Source: UBA8958 sp964571695 (GTDB lineage Bacteria > Desulfobacterota > Syntrophia > Syntrophales > UBA8958). Taken from it: DNA of 64,000 bases. The DNA lies in assembly GCA_964571695.1 (NCBI GenBank), contig CAZNDG010000010.1, forward strand, positions 17,989-81,988, in the 5' to 3' direction. Of this stretch, positions 49,784 to 58,768 are shown in pieces. Under the pieces are notes generated by a model. It was not told the origin of the DNA. It did not search any database and worked only from the letters and a program-made list of their open reading frames with translations. Position 1 is the stretch's first letter. Every line of letters begins with the position of its first letter. Both the position numbers and the translations under genes were made by a program.

Positions 49784-52421
49784 AATTGCGGCATCTTTGT
49801 TTATAGCTTTGCTGATCGTGCTGTTTTCGTGGATCGGGCCGGCGGCGGCAGCCCCGCCCGAACAGGTGGCGGTGGCGATAATCCCCTTCACGGTCCACAG
49901 TAAAGGTCCGGCTTCCTTTCTGCGGGATTTGTTTTATGACAACCTGGCCCGGGAACTGGGAAAAGCTAAGAATATCCGGATAATCGAGAAGGAAAAGACC
50001 TTGTCGTTTCTGGCCGGCAGGACGATTGAAGAAGCCGCGATCACGGAGCTGGGAAAGGCTGTCGGGGCGGGATATGTGGTATCGGGAACGGTCACTGAAC
50101 TGGGGGAAACCCTGAATGTGGACATGCGGATCTTCGACGTCGCGGCGGGGAAGTATCTCCCGCCCGCTTCCGCCCAGGGCAAGGGACCGGAAAGCATCCC
50201 GGCCATCGCCGGCCAGTTGCGGGGGGACATCCTCATCAAGACCTCGGCAACCCAGAGGATTGCCGCCATCGGCTTCCAGGGAAACAAGAAGATCGAGAAC
50301 AGCGCCATCAGCCAGGTCCTGAAAAGCACTCCAGGGGGAATATATTCGGAAACCAATCTCAACGAAGATATCCGGGCGATCTACAGGCTTGGATATTTCG
50401 ACGATGTGGCCGCCGATGTCACCGACACCCAGGAAGGGAAAAAAATCACCTTCATGGTGAAAGAAAAGGGTCTCATCACGGATATCCAGATCAAGGGGAA
50501 CAAAAAGCTGGACACAAAAGACATCGAAGCGGTCCTGACCTTCAAGACCCGCCAGGCATTGAGCAAGGAAAAGATCACCACCTCCATGGAAAAGATCAAG
50601 GCCATGTATGACGACAAGGGCTATTTCAACGCCGAGATCGCTTACGCCATAGAAAAGGAGCAGGAGAAAGACATTCGGGTCATCTTTACCATCAATGAAA
50701 ACTCCCGGCTCTATATCAAGAAGATCTCCTTCGAGGGCAACCGTTCCTTCCGGGACAACGAACTCAAGAAAATCATGAAGACCTCGGAACAGGGTTTTTT
50801 CTATTTTTTCACCGACTCGGGCCTCCTGAAAAAGACGGAAATGAAACAGGACATAAACCGCCTCAACGCCTTTTATCTGAACAACGGGTTCATCACCGCC
50901 CAGGTGGGGGACGGGATCATCAGCTATGACAAGAAGGGGGTTTATATAAAGATCCCCATCACCGAAGGTCAGCGGTTCAAGGTGGGCCGGGTGGACGTCA
51001 CCGGTGACGAGCTGAAGGCAAAGCGATCGGAACTAATGGAAAAACTAAACATCCGGAAGCAGGAGCACTTTGATCGGGGCGCCGTCATCAAGGACATGGA
51101 GCTGCTCACCCAGGCCTGCAACGACGAAGGCTTTGCCTACGCGGAAGTGACACCGATAACGAAAGTGAACGAAAATGTCCTGAATGTGGATATCAATTAT
51201 GAGATAAAGAAGGGAAATCTGGTTTACTTCAACAGGATATCCCTCTTCGGCAATACCAAGACCAGGGATAAGGTCATCCGCAGGCTTCTTCTCATGACGG
51301 AAGGCGAACTCTACAGCAGTACCAAGATGAAAGACAGCTACAAGAATCTCATGCGGATGAGGTACTTCGAAGAAGTGGATTTCCAGTCGGAAAAAGGTCC
51401 CGACGATTCCCTTGCGGATGTGAATATCCGCCTCAAGGAAAAGCCCACGGGCATGGTGAGCATGGGGGCCGGCTACAGCGCCCAGGACAGGGCCATGGTA
51501 ATGGCGCAGATCTCCCAGCAAAACCTTTTCGGGCGGGGACAGACCCTCAGTTTGAAAGCCAATATCGGTTCCGTGTCCTCTTATTATGACCTATCCTTTA
51601 CGGAGCCCTGGCTCTTCGACATCCCCCTGTGGAGCAAGTTCGACCTCTGGAACTCCGGCAGGATCTATGATACCTACGATCTGGGCACCAAGGGCGGCGG
51701 CGCCGTCTTCGGCTATCCCATCTGGGAGAGCATCACCGGTTACGTCTCCTATACCCTGGCCTTCACCGATGTCACCAACGTCTCTCCCTTTGCGTCGAAT
51801 TACATCAAACAGCAGGCAGGCAATGCCACGACGAGCAGCATGGGGTTCACCCTTTCCCGGGATACCACGGACGACGAGTTCTTCCCCACCACGGGCTCCA
51901 AAAACGCCGCCACGATCCTCCAGGCCGGCTGGCTCCTGGGGGGTACGGTGAGCTTCACCAAATACACCGGCACCACCGGCTGGTTCTTCCCCCTCCCCCT
52001 GGAAACGGTATTCGATGTCCGGGCACGCATCGGTTATCTGCAACCCAACGAGGGCAAGGAACTGCCCGTCTATGAGCGGTATTACCTCGGCGGCATAAAC
52101 AGTCTCCGGGGATTGCGGGACATCGGCCCCCGCGACCCGGTAACCGGCGACTTGATCGGCGGTAAAACCATGCTTTCCTTCAACGTCGATTTCGTTTTCC
52201 CCCTGATCAAGAACGCCGGCATGAAGGGGGTGGTATTTTACGATACTGGCAACGCCTGGGAAGACGGGTATCACTTGAATGACATGCGCCAGACCGCCGG
52301 CGCCGGCATCCGCTGGTACTCCCCCGTAGGGCCGTTGCGCCTGGAGTGGGGATATGTCCTGGACCGCAAGGACGGCGAAGACCCGAGTCGCTGGGAATTC
52401 ACCATCGGCATGATGATGTAG
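49764..52421 (+). CDS. bamA: Outer-membrane assembly factor BamA with extra N-terminal TolB/FlgO-like domain
   Basis: An 885-residue Omp85 protein. After the signal peptide (about 1-32) there is an extra alpha/beta domain (about 35-165: QVAVAIIPFTVHSKG, RIIEKEKTLSFL, GAGYVVSGTVTELGETLNVDMRI split here) resembling the TolB-N/FlgO/CsgG fold, absent from usual BamA. Five POTRA domains follow (about 168-575), then the 16-stranded barrel with the conserved loop-6 motif in LGGINSLRGLRDIG and a C-terminal strand ending FTIGMMM. ATG at 49764 has GGAAGGA just upstream and overlaps lolD by 20 bp; ATG 49752 is possible. It inserts outer-membrane proteins. Confidence 0.94.
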   Translation: MTSRRLKIAASLFIALLIVLFSWIGPAAAAPPEQVAVAIIPFTVHSKGPASFLRDLFYDNLARELGKAKNIRIIEKEKTLSFLAGRTIEEAAITELGKAVGAGYVVSGTVTELGETLNVDMRIFDVAAGKYLPPASAQGKGPESIPAIAGQLRGDILIKTSATQRIAAIGFQGNKKIENSAISQVLKSTPGGIYSETNLNEDIRAIYRLGYFDDVAADVTDTQEGKKITFMVKEKGLITDIQIKGNKKLDTKDIEAVLTFKTRQALSKEKITTSMEKIKAMYDDKGYFNAEIAYAIEKEQEKDIRVIFTINENSRLYIKKISFEGNRSFRDNELKKIMKTSEQGFFYFFTDSGLLKKTEMKQDINRLNAFYLNNGFITAQVGDGIISYDKKGVYIKIPITEGQRFKVGRVDVTGDELKAKRSELMEKLNIRKQEHFDRGAVIKDMELLTQACNDEGFAYAEVTPITKVNENVLNVDINYEIKKGNLVYFNRISLFGNTKTRDKVIRRLLLMTEGELYSSTKMKDSYKNLMRMRYFEEVDFQSEKGPDDSLADVNIRLKEKPTGMVSMGAGYSAQDRAMVMAQISQQNLFGRGQTLSLKANIGSVSSYYDLSFTEPWLFDIPLWSKFDLWNSGRIYDTYDLGTKGGGAVFGYPIWESITGYVSYTLAFTDVTNVSPFASNYIKQQAGNATTSSMGFTLSRDTTDDEFFPTTGSKNAATILQAGWLLGGTVSFTKYTGTTGWFFPLPLETVFDVRARIGYLQPNEGKELPVYERYYLGGINSLRGLRDIGPRDPVTGDLIGGKTMLSFNVDFVFPLIKNAGMKGVVFYDTGNAWEDGYHLNDMRQTAGAGIRWYSPVGPLRLEWGYVLDRKDGEDPSRWEFTIGMMM

Positions 52422-52448
52422 AAATCAATTAACTACGGAGGGTTATTA

Positions 52449-52979
52449 ATGAAAAAAACAATATGGGCCTTAGGGGCGGCCATCGCCTTTTCCTTCTTCC
52501 TGGTCGCGCCGACCGTATCGCAGGCGGAAAAGATCGGCTTTATCCATGTGGAGGAAGTTTTAATGAACTCCCAAGTCGGCAAGGCCACCATGGAGGAATT
52601 GAAAAAGAACTACGACAAGAACCGCACGAACATCCAGAACAAGGAGAAGGAGCTGCAGCGTCTGAAGGATGAACTGGAAAAACAGCGCCCCGTCCTCACC
52701 GAAAAGGCCTTGCGGGACAAGGAGCAGACCTATCAGAAGAAGTTCCGTGATTATCAGGACATGGTCAAGGACGCCAACGACGAGATGCAAAACAGGCGTC
52801 AGGAATTCCTGGGCAAGAACGTCCCGGAGATCCTCAAGATCGTGAATGCCATCGGGGAAAGTGAGAACTATACTTTGATTATCGACCTTAGCACCCTCCC
52901 CGTCGCCTACCATGCCAAGGGAAACCTCCTCACCCAGCGGGTCATCGACGAATTCAACAAGGCGAAGAAGTCCAAATAA
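52449..52979 (+). CDS. skp: Periplasmic chaperone Skp/OmpH
   Basis: A 176-residue protein: signal peptide (1-26), EKIGFIHVEEVLMNSQVGKA start of the trimer body, a long coiled-coil (about 50-125, rich in K/E/Q) and a C-terminal beta strand region YTLIIDLSTLPVAYH. Skp holds unfolded outer-membrane proteins on the way to BamA, encoded just upstream. GGAGGG lies 6 bases before the ATG. Confidence 0.95.
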   Translation: MKKTIWALGAAIAFSFFLVAPTVSQAEKIGFIHVEEVLMNSQVGKATMEELKKNYDKNRTNIQNKEKELQRLKDELEKQRPVLTEKALRDKEQTYQKKFRDYQDMVKDANDEMQNRRQEFLGKNVPEILKIVNAIGESENYTLIIDLSTLPVAYHAKGNLLTQRVIDEFNKAKKSK

Positions 52980-52986
52980 CGGAACC

Positions 52987-54042
52987 GTGGAAATAACTTT
53001 AGGCGAGTTGGCCATCCATCTGGGCGGCCGGGTAATCGGGGACGGCACGGTGTTGATCAAGGGGGTCAACGGGCTGGACGAGGCCCAGGAAGGAGAACTG
53101 TCCTTTCTGGCCAACCCTAAATACCAAGAGAAGATTTTCACTACCGGCGCCGGGGCGGTACTGGTGAGGGCAGGTCTCGAATGCCCCGGGAAAAACCTCC
53201 TCGTCGTTGCCGATCCCTATGCGGCCTTCGGTCTGGCCCTGGAGCTGTTCCACCGACGCCCACTGCCGGCGCCGGGGATTCATCCCCAGGCATTTATCGC
53301 CGCCGGCGCGGAAGTGGATCCGGAAGCGACGATCTACCCCCAGGTCTATGTAGGCGCCGGGGCCAGAATAGACGCCCGGGCCGTTCTCCATCCCGGTGTC
53401 GTGATCGGGGACAATGCAGCCGTAGGCGCGGATTCGATACTTTATCCCAACGTCACGGTCTATGAGGGCTGCCTTATAGGCCGGCGCGTCATCCTCCATG
53501 CCGGGGTCGTGGTCGGCAGCGACGGGTTCGGATTTGCCGTCCCCGGGCAGGAAAACCGTAAGATACTCCAGGTCGGCATCGTCCAGATCGACGACGACGT
53601 GGAGATCGGCGCCAATACCACCGTCGACCGGGCGACTCTGGGCCGGACCTGGATTCAGAAAGGCGTCAAAATAGACAATCTCGTGCAAATCGCCCATAAT
53701 GTAGTAGTGGGCGAGCACGCGATAATCGTGGCACAGGTAGGCATCTCGGGGAGCACCCGCATCGGCCGGGGCGTCATCATCGGCGGCCAGGCGGGCATTG
53801 TGGGCCATATCAGCATCGGTGACCATGCCATTGTGGCCGCCCGAGCGGGGATCTCCAAAAACGTCCCCGCGGGACAGATTTACGGCGGCGCCCCCCAGCA
53901 ACCCTATCGGGAATGGCTCCGGGCGGCCTCCTCGATCCCTAAATTGCCGGAAATGAGGAATAAGATAGCGGCGCTAAACAGGCGTGTCGCCGCGCTTGAG
54001 AAAATAATCAGCGAAAAGGAAGGGGAAATAAACGACTTATGA
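52987..54042 (+). CDS. lpxD: UDP-3-O-acylglucosamine N-acyltransferase LpxD
   Basis: A 351-residue acyltransferase of lipid A synthesis starting at GTG 52987 (VEITLGELAIHLGG). N-terminal uridine-binding domain (about 1-100), left-handed beta-helix of hexapeptide repeats (about 105-310) with the catalytic His in VQIAHNVVVGEH, and a C-terminal helical tail. It adds the N-linked acyl chain. The next gene, lpxA, overlaps by 4 bp; fabZ, commonly in between, is missing. Confidence 0.96.
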   Translation: MEITLGELAIHLGGRVIGDGTVLIKGVNGLDEAQEGELSFLANPKYQEKIFTTGAGAVLVRAGLECPGKNLLVVADPYAAFGLALELFHRRPLPAPGIHPQAFIAAGAEVDPEATIYPQVYVGAGARIDARAVLHPGVVIGDNAAVGADSILYPNVTVYEGCLIGRRVILHAGVVVGSDGFGFAVPGQENRKILQVGIVQIDDDVEIGANTTVDRATLGRTWIQKGVKIDNLVQIAHNVVVGEHAIIVAQVGISGSTRIGRGVIIGGQAGIVGHISIGDHAIVAARAGISKNVPAGQIYGGAPQQPYREWLRAASSIPKLPEMRNKIAALNRRVAALEKIISEKEGEINDL

Positions 54043-54812
54043 ACATTCATCCCACCGCCGTCGTCTCCGGGGCGGCGAATCTGGAGGAAGGGGTCGAAAT
54101 CGGCCCTTATTCCATCGTTGCCGCGGATGTAAATATCGGCAAGAATACCGTCATCGGGCCGCATGTCGTCATAGACGAACATACCGACATCGGCGCGGGA
54201 TGCCGGATCTTTCAGTTCGCCTCCATCGGCGCCGCACCCCAGGACCTCAAGTTCCGCGGCGAGATTACGCGGACGATCATCGGCAATTCCAATACGATCC
54301 GTGAATTCGTGACCATCCATCGCGCCACAGCCGCCGATATCGGTGTCACCATCATGGGAGATTGCAATCTCATCATGGCCTATTGTCACATCGCCCACAA
54401 CTGCAAGCTCGGCAACCGGATCGTCATGGCCAACGCCGCCAATCTGGCCGGTCATATCCACGTGGAAGACAACGCCATCATCGGCGGGATGACGGGGATC
54501 CATCAGTTCACCCGCATCGGCGCCCATTGTATTATCGGCGGCTGCTCCGCCGTTGGGAAAGACGTCCCGCCCTTTACCATGGCCTCGGGAAACATGGCCA
54601 AACTCTACGGCTTGAATCTCATCGGCCTGAAAAGAAGAAATTTCTCTCCGGAAACCATCCAGTCCCTGAAGCTGGCCTACCGGATTATCTTTCGCTCTTC
54701 CCTGCTTTTGAAGACAGCGCTCGAAAAGGTCCGGACCGACGTTCCGGACCTTCCGGAAATAAGGCAGTTCATCGACTTCATTCAGAACACCCAGCGAGGG
54801 ATCTGCCGATAA
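54039..54812 (+). CDS. lpxA: UDP-GlcNAc acyltransferase LpxA
   Basis: A 257-residue hexapeptide beta-helix enzyme, first step of lipid A synthesis. The catalytic His region reads AYCHIAHNCKLGNRIVM; the C-terminal domain (about 195-257, LKRRNFSPETIQSLKLAYR) is typical. ATGA overlap with lpxD. If the following oxidoreductase acts as GnnA, LpxA could use the 3-amino substrate and make amide-linked acyl chains; this cannot be told from the sequence alone. Confidence 0.96.
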   Translation: MNIHPTAVVSGAANLEEGVEIGPYSIVAADVNIGKNTVIGPHVVIDEHTDIGAGCRIFQFASIGAAPQDLKFRGEITRTIIGNSNTIREFVTIHRATAADIGVTIMGDCNLIMAYCHIAHNCKLGNRIVMANAANLAGHIHVEDNAIIGGMTGIHQFTRIGAHCIIGGCSAVGKDVPPFTMASGNMAKLYGLNLIGLKRRNFSPETIQSLKLAYRIIFRSSLLLKTALEKVRTDVPDLPEIRQFIDFIQNTQRGICR

Positions 54813-55780
54813 TGAACGAACTCCGCATCGGCGTGGTCGGTATCGGCCATCTGGGTAACTATCACCTGCAGAAGTACGCCCTGATTCCGGGCTGCCGCAT
54901 CACCGCCGTCGCCGATGTCGTGGCGGAGCGAGCCCACCGGGCCGCCGCTCAATACGGATGTCCGGCCTTTCAGGATCACCGCGAGTTGCTGGGTCGGGTG
55001 GACGCCGTGAGTATAACCGTGCCCACGGTTTCCCATTACGAAACGGCCGTTACATTTCTAAAAGCCGGCGTATCCACGCTTGTGGAAAAGCCAATCACCG
55101 TCACCCTCGCGGAAGCTGATGAACTGATCGACGCCGCCGGGAGGAATCATGCGGTCCTGCAGGTAGGCTTTGTAGAAAGGTTCAATCCCGCCGTAATCGC
55201 CCTGGCAAAAGTCATCCAACAACCACTGTTTATCGAGGCCCATCGCCTCCACCCGTTCTTCGAACGGGGCACGGACGTGGACGTCATCCTCGATCTCATG
55301 ATTCATGATTTGGATGTCATCTTGCATTTTGTAAAATCACCCGTAGCCGCCATCGATGCCGTAGGGGTGTCGGTCCTCTCCGAACTTGTTGATATCGCCA
55401 ACGTCCGGCTTAAATTCGCCGGTGGTTGTGTAGCCAACATAACCGCCAGCCGCGTCACGGGCAAGACCCTTCAGAAGATCCGTTTTTTCGGCATCGATGG
55501 TTACCATGCCGTGGACTACAATAAACGGGATCTCGTTTCCCTTAGCAAGAAGGTTAGTGATTCCGGTCGGTTGGATATTTTTAGCAACGCGGTGGAAGTC
55601 TGCCAGCATGATCCGCTCGAAGCGGAAATCCGTTCCTTCGTCACCGCCGTCCAAAACGGCGCCCGCCCCGTCGTTTCCGGTGAGGATGGGCGGAACGCCC
55701 TGGAACTGGCGCTGAACATCGCTCGGGAAATGAAGAAGGCCAAGGACGAGATCCTCCTTTCCGTGCAGCATGGAAAATGA
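54812..55780 (+). CDS. Gfo/Idh/MocA-family oxidoreductase in the lpxA-lpxB slot (GnnA-like candidate)
   Basis: A 322-residue NAD-dependent oxidoreductase: N-terminal Rossmann fold (about 3-120, IGVVGIGHLGNYHLQKYA) with the STLVEKPITVTLAEAD lysine motif and a C-terminal alpha/beta domain including DLMIHDLDVILHF. The ATG at 54812 overlaps the lpxA stop (TAATG); the longer frame inside lpxA is a shadow. In Acidithiobacillus, gnnA between lpxA and lpxB oxidises UDP-GlcNAc C3 before the aminotransferase GnnB acts. No gnnB is present here, so the assignment is only positional. Confidence 0.85.
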   Translation: MNELRIGVVGIGHLGNYHLQKYALIPGCRITAVADVVAERAHRAAAQYGCPAFQDHRELLGRVDAVSITVPTVSHYETAVTFLKAGVSTLVEKPITVTLAEADELIDAAGRNHAVLQVGFVERFNPAVIALAKVIQQPLFIEAHRLHPFFERGTDVDVILDLMIHDLDVILHFVKSPVAAIDAVGVSVLSELVDIANVRLKFAGGCVANITASRVTGKTLQKIRFFGIDGYHAVDYNKRDLVSLSKKVSDSGRLDIFSNAVEVCQHDPLEAEIRSFVTAVQNGARPVVSGEDGRNALELALNIAREMKKAKDEILLSVQHGK

Positions 55781-55876
55781 CAAAAAGGGGGACACTTCCC
55801 ATATTTCTTGTTAGCATGAAAATGCATCCGGCGTTCTTTCTTGAGTGTTTTCGTCCTTCGCGGGTGTTGGGTAAAC

Positions 55877-57022
55877 ATGACAATTTATAAGAAGAAGGTC
55901 CTGATCGTCGCCGGAGAGGCCTCGGGGGATCTCCACGGCGCCAATCTGGTGCGGGCCATGCTGGAAACAGATCCCGGTCTGGCTTTCTATGGAATCGGCG
56001 GCCCAAAGATGGAAGCCACCGGGGTCCGGTGCCTGGCCCGGGCCGGAGACATGGCCGTGGTGGGACTGACCGAGGTCTTTTCCAAGTTAGGGATGATCCT
56101 GGGCATCATGAGGAAACTGAAGCGGTCGCTGCGGGAAGAGAAGCCGGCGCTGATCATTCTCATCGACTATCCAGATTTCAACATGCCCCTGGCCAGGGCG
56201 GCAAAAAAACAAGGCGTCCGGGTATTCTACTACATCAGTCCCCAGGTATGGGCCTGGCGGCGGGGCCGGATCAAGCAACTGCGACAATGCGTGGACCGGA
56301 TGGCGGTAATCCTTCCCTTCGAGGCGGAGATGTATCGCCGGGAAGGCATGGCGGTGGAATTTGTGGGCCATCCCCTCCTCGATGGGATAAACACCAAGTA
56401 CCACCGTAACGAGGCCATCCGCCGGTTCGATCTTCGCGAGGGGGCAGCCATCATCGGCCTCCTGCCGGGAAGCAGGCCCGGAGAGGTGACAAAACTCCTG
56501 CCGGAAATGCTCGCTGCCGCGGGGATCATAAAGCGGGAAGTGCCAACCGCCCAGTTTGTCCTGCCCCTTGCCGACACACTGGACCGGGACGGCGTGGAAG
56601 AGATGATCCGGCCCTGCCAGGAAAAACTGAACGTAAAGATAATCGGCAACGAAATCTACGATGTGCTTGCCGTCTGCGACGCCGCCATGGTAGCCTCGGG
56701 AACGGCGACCCTGGAGACGGCCCTGATCGGCGTGCCCATGATCATTGTTTATAAAATATCGCCGTTTACCTATCTCATGGGCCGGATCTTCGTACATGTG
56801 GACCACATCGGCCTGGCCAACATCATCGCCGGCAAGACCGTGGTCCCGGAACTCATTCAGCAGGACGTGAATCCGCCCCGGATGGCAAAGGAAATCCTGG
56901 CCATCCTCACCGACGTTGAGAGAAAAAACTGCATCAAACAGGAACTGGCCGGCATCAGGGAAAAGCTGGGCGCCCCGGGGGCCGCGCGGCGGGCCGCCCG
57001 CCTGGCCATGGAGATGCTTTAA
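55877..57022 (+). CDS. lpxB: Lipid A disaccharide synthase LpxB
   Basis: A 381-residue GT-B glycosyltransferase that joins UDP-diacylglucosamine and lipid X. Hallmarks: VAGEASGDLHGANLV at the start, YYISPQVWAWRRGRIKQL, and the C-terminal ASGTATLETALIGVPMIIVYK. The ATG at 55877 fits the family start; the frame extends to 55841 without support. The 96-bp gap before it shows nothing clear. msbA begins right after the stop. Confidence 0.96.
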   Translation: MTIYKKKVLIVAGEASGDLHGANLVRAMLETDPGLAFYGIGGPKMEATGVRCLARAGDMAVVGLTEVFSKLGMILGIMRKLKRSLREEKPALIILIDYPDFNMPLARAAKKQGVRVFYYISPQVWAWRRGRIKQLRQCVDRMAVILPFEAEMYRREGMAVEFVGHPLLDGINTKYHRNEAIRRFDLREGAAIIGLLPGSRPGEVTKLLPEMLAAAGIIKREVPTAQFVLPLADTLDRDGVEEMIRPCQEKLNVKIIGNEIYDVLAVCDAAMVASGTATLETALIGVPMIIVYKISPFTYLMGRIFVHVDHIGLANIIAGKTVVPELIQQDVNPPRMAKEILAILTDVERKNCIKQELAGIREKLGAPGAARRAARLAMEML

Positions 57023-58768
57023 ATGGATGTATTCAAGAGACTCTTAAAACTTGCCAAACCCCACGGCGGCCGTTTCCTCATGGCCATGCTGTGCATGCTC
57101 GTGGTCGGAACGTCAACTTCGGCACTGGCCTTCCTGGTCAAACCCGCCCTCGACGGCATCTTTTTGAAAAAGGATGCCCAGATGCTTTTCTGGATCCCCC
57201 TGGTGGTGATTTTCATCTACCTGGCCAAAGGGTTATGCAGCTATGGACAGATGGTCCTGATGAACTATATCGGCCTCCGGGTCGTCGCCGATCTGCGCAG
57301 CAGCCTTTACCGGCAGATCCAGAAGCAATCCCTGTCCTTTTTTACCCGGCATCCCACGGGAATCCTCATGTCCCGGATCACCAATGATGCGGGTACCCTC
57401 CAGGGGGCCGTCTCCGATGCCGTGACAACGATGTTCAAGGATACGTTCACCCTCCTCGGCCTGATCTTCGTCATCTTTTACCGGGACTGGAAACTGGCCG
57501 TCATCGCCATGCTGATCTTCCCGTTGATCATCTATCCCATCGCCAAGTTCGGCAAGAAGATGCGCAGCGTGGCCACCCGGACCCAGATCACCATGGGGGC
57601 GCTGACGACCCTGCTGCACGAAACGATCTCCGGGACGAGGATCGTCAAGGCCTTCGGAATGGAGGAATATGAAAACAAACGCTTTTCCGAAGAAAACGAG
57701 CGCTTCTTCAAATTGAATATCAAGGCCGTGTCCATCAATGCCGCCGCGAGCCCGTTCATGGAATTCCTGGGCGGCATCGGCATCGCCGCCATCATCCTCT
57801 ACGGCGGTTTTCAGGTCATCGAGGGCGGCGCCACGCCGGGGACTTTTTTTTCCTTCCTCACGGCCCTGATCATGCTCTACGAACCGGTGAAGCGACTCAC
57901 CAACATGAACAATACCATCCAGCAGGGCATCGCCGGGGCGCAGAGGGTTTTCAGCATCATCGACATGGAGCCGGAGATAGGCGACAGGCCCGATGCCGTC
58001 GCCCTGCCGAAGATCGCCCGGAGCATCGACATCGAAAACGTCTCCTTCGCCTATGAGGAGACGCCGGTATTGAAGGACATCCACCTCTCCATCCGGGCCG
58101 GAGAGGTCGTCGCTTTCGTGGGTATGAGCGGGGGCGGCAAAACGACCCTGGTGAATCTAATCCCCCGCTTCTATGACGTTGCCGAGGGCCGGATCGCCAT
58201 CGACGGTCAAGATGTCCGGGACGTCACCGTGGAATCCCTCCGGGGACAGATCGCCATGGTTACCCAGCAGACCATCCTCTTCAACGATACGGTGCGGAAC
58301 AACATCGCCTACGGAGACATCCAGCGGAGCGAGGAGGAGATCGTCGGGGCCGCTCGGGCCGCCCATGCCCACGACTTCATCATGCAGCTTCCCCAGGGGT
58401 ACGATACGATCATCGGCGAGGCGGGAACGAAGCTCTCCGGCGGGGAGCGCCAGCGGATATCCATAGCCCGGGCCATCCTCAAGGACGCCCCGATCCTGAT
58501 CCTCGACGAGGCCACCTCGTCCCTGGACACGGAGGCGGAGATCGAGGTGCAAAAGGCCCTGGACAACCTCATGGCCGGACGGACGACTCTGATCATCGCC
58601 CACCGCCTCTCCACCATTCGCAACGCCGACCGGATCATCGTCCTGGTCAACGGGCGGATCGTCGAGGAGGGAACCCATGAATTCCTCCTGGCGAAAAGAG
58701 GTGAATACTACAAACTCTACTGCATGCAATTCACCGAAGATGAACTCCATCCAATCGATACGCCATGA
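57023..58768 (+). CDS. msbA: Lipid A export ABC transporter MsbA
   Basis: A 581-residue half-transporter: six membrane helices (about 15-320) and a nucleotide-binding domain (about 335-575) with Walker A GMSGGGKTT, signature LSGGERQR, Walker B ILILDEATSS and H-loop AHRLST. It flips lipid A-core across the inner membrane as a dimer. Starts one base after the lpxB stop. The Kdo transferase gene waaA, often next, is absent. Confidence 0.94.
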   Translation: MDVFKRLLKLAKPHGGRFLMAMLCMLVVGTSTSALAFLVKPALDGIFLKKDAQMLFWIPLVVIFIYLAKGLCSYGQMVLMNYIGLRVVADLRSSLYRQIQKQSLSFFTRHPTGILMSRITNDAGTLQGAVSDAVTTMFKDTFTLLGLIFVIFYRDWKLAVIAMLIFPLIIYPIAKFGKKMRSVATRTQITMGALTTLLHETISGTRIVKAFGMEEYENKRFSEENERFFKLNIKAVSINAAASPFMEFLGGIGIAAIILYGGFQVIEGGATPGTFFSFLTALIMLYEPVKRLTNMNNTIQQGIAGAQRVFSIIDMEPEIGDRPDAVALPKIARSIDIENVSFAYEETPVLKDIHLSIRAGEVVAFVGMSGGGKTTLVNLIPRFYDVAEGRIAIDGQDVRDVTVESLRGQIAMVTQQTILFNDTVRNNIAYGDIQRSEEEIVGAARAAHAHDFIMQLPQGYDTIIGEAGTKLSGGERQRISIARAILKDAPILILDEATSSLDTEAEIEVQKALDNLMAGRTTLIIAHRLSTIRNADRIIVLVNGRIVEEGTHEFLLAKRGEYYKLYCMQFTEDELHPIDTP

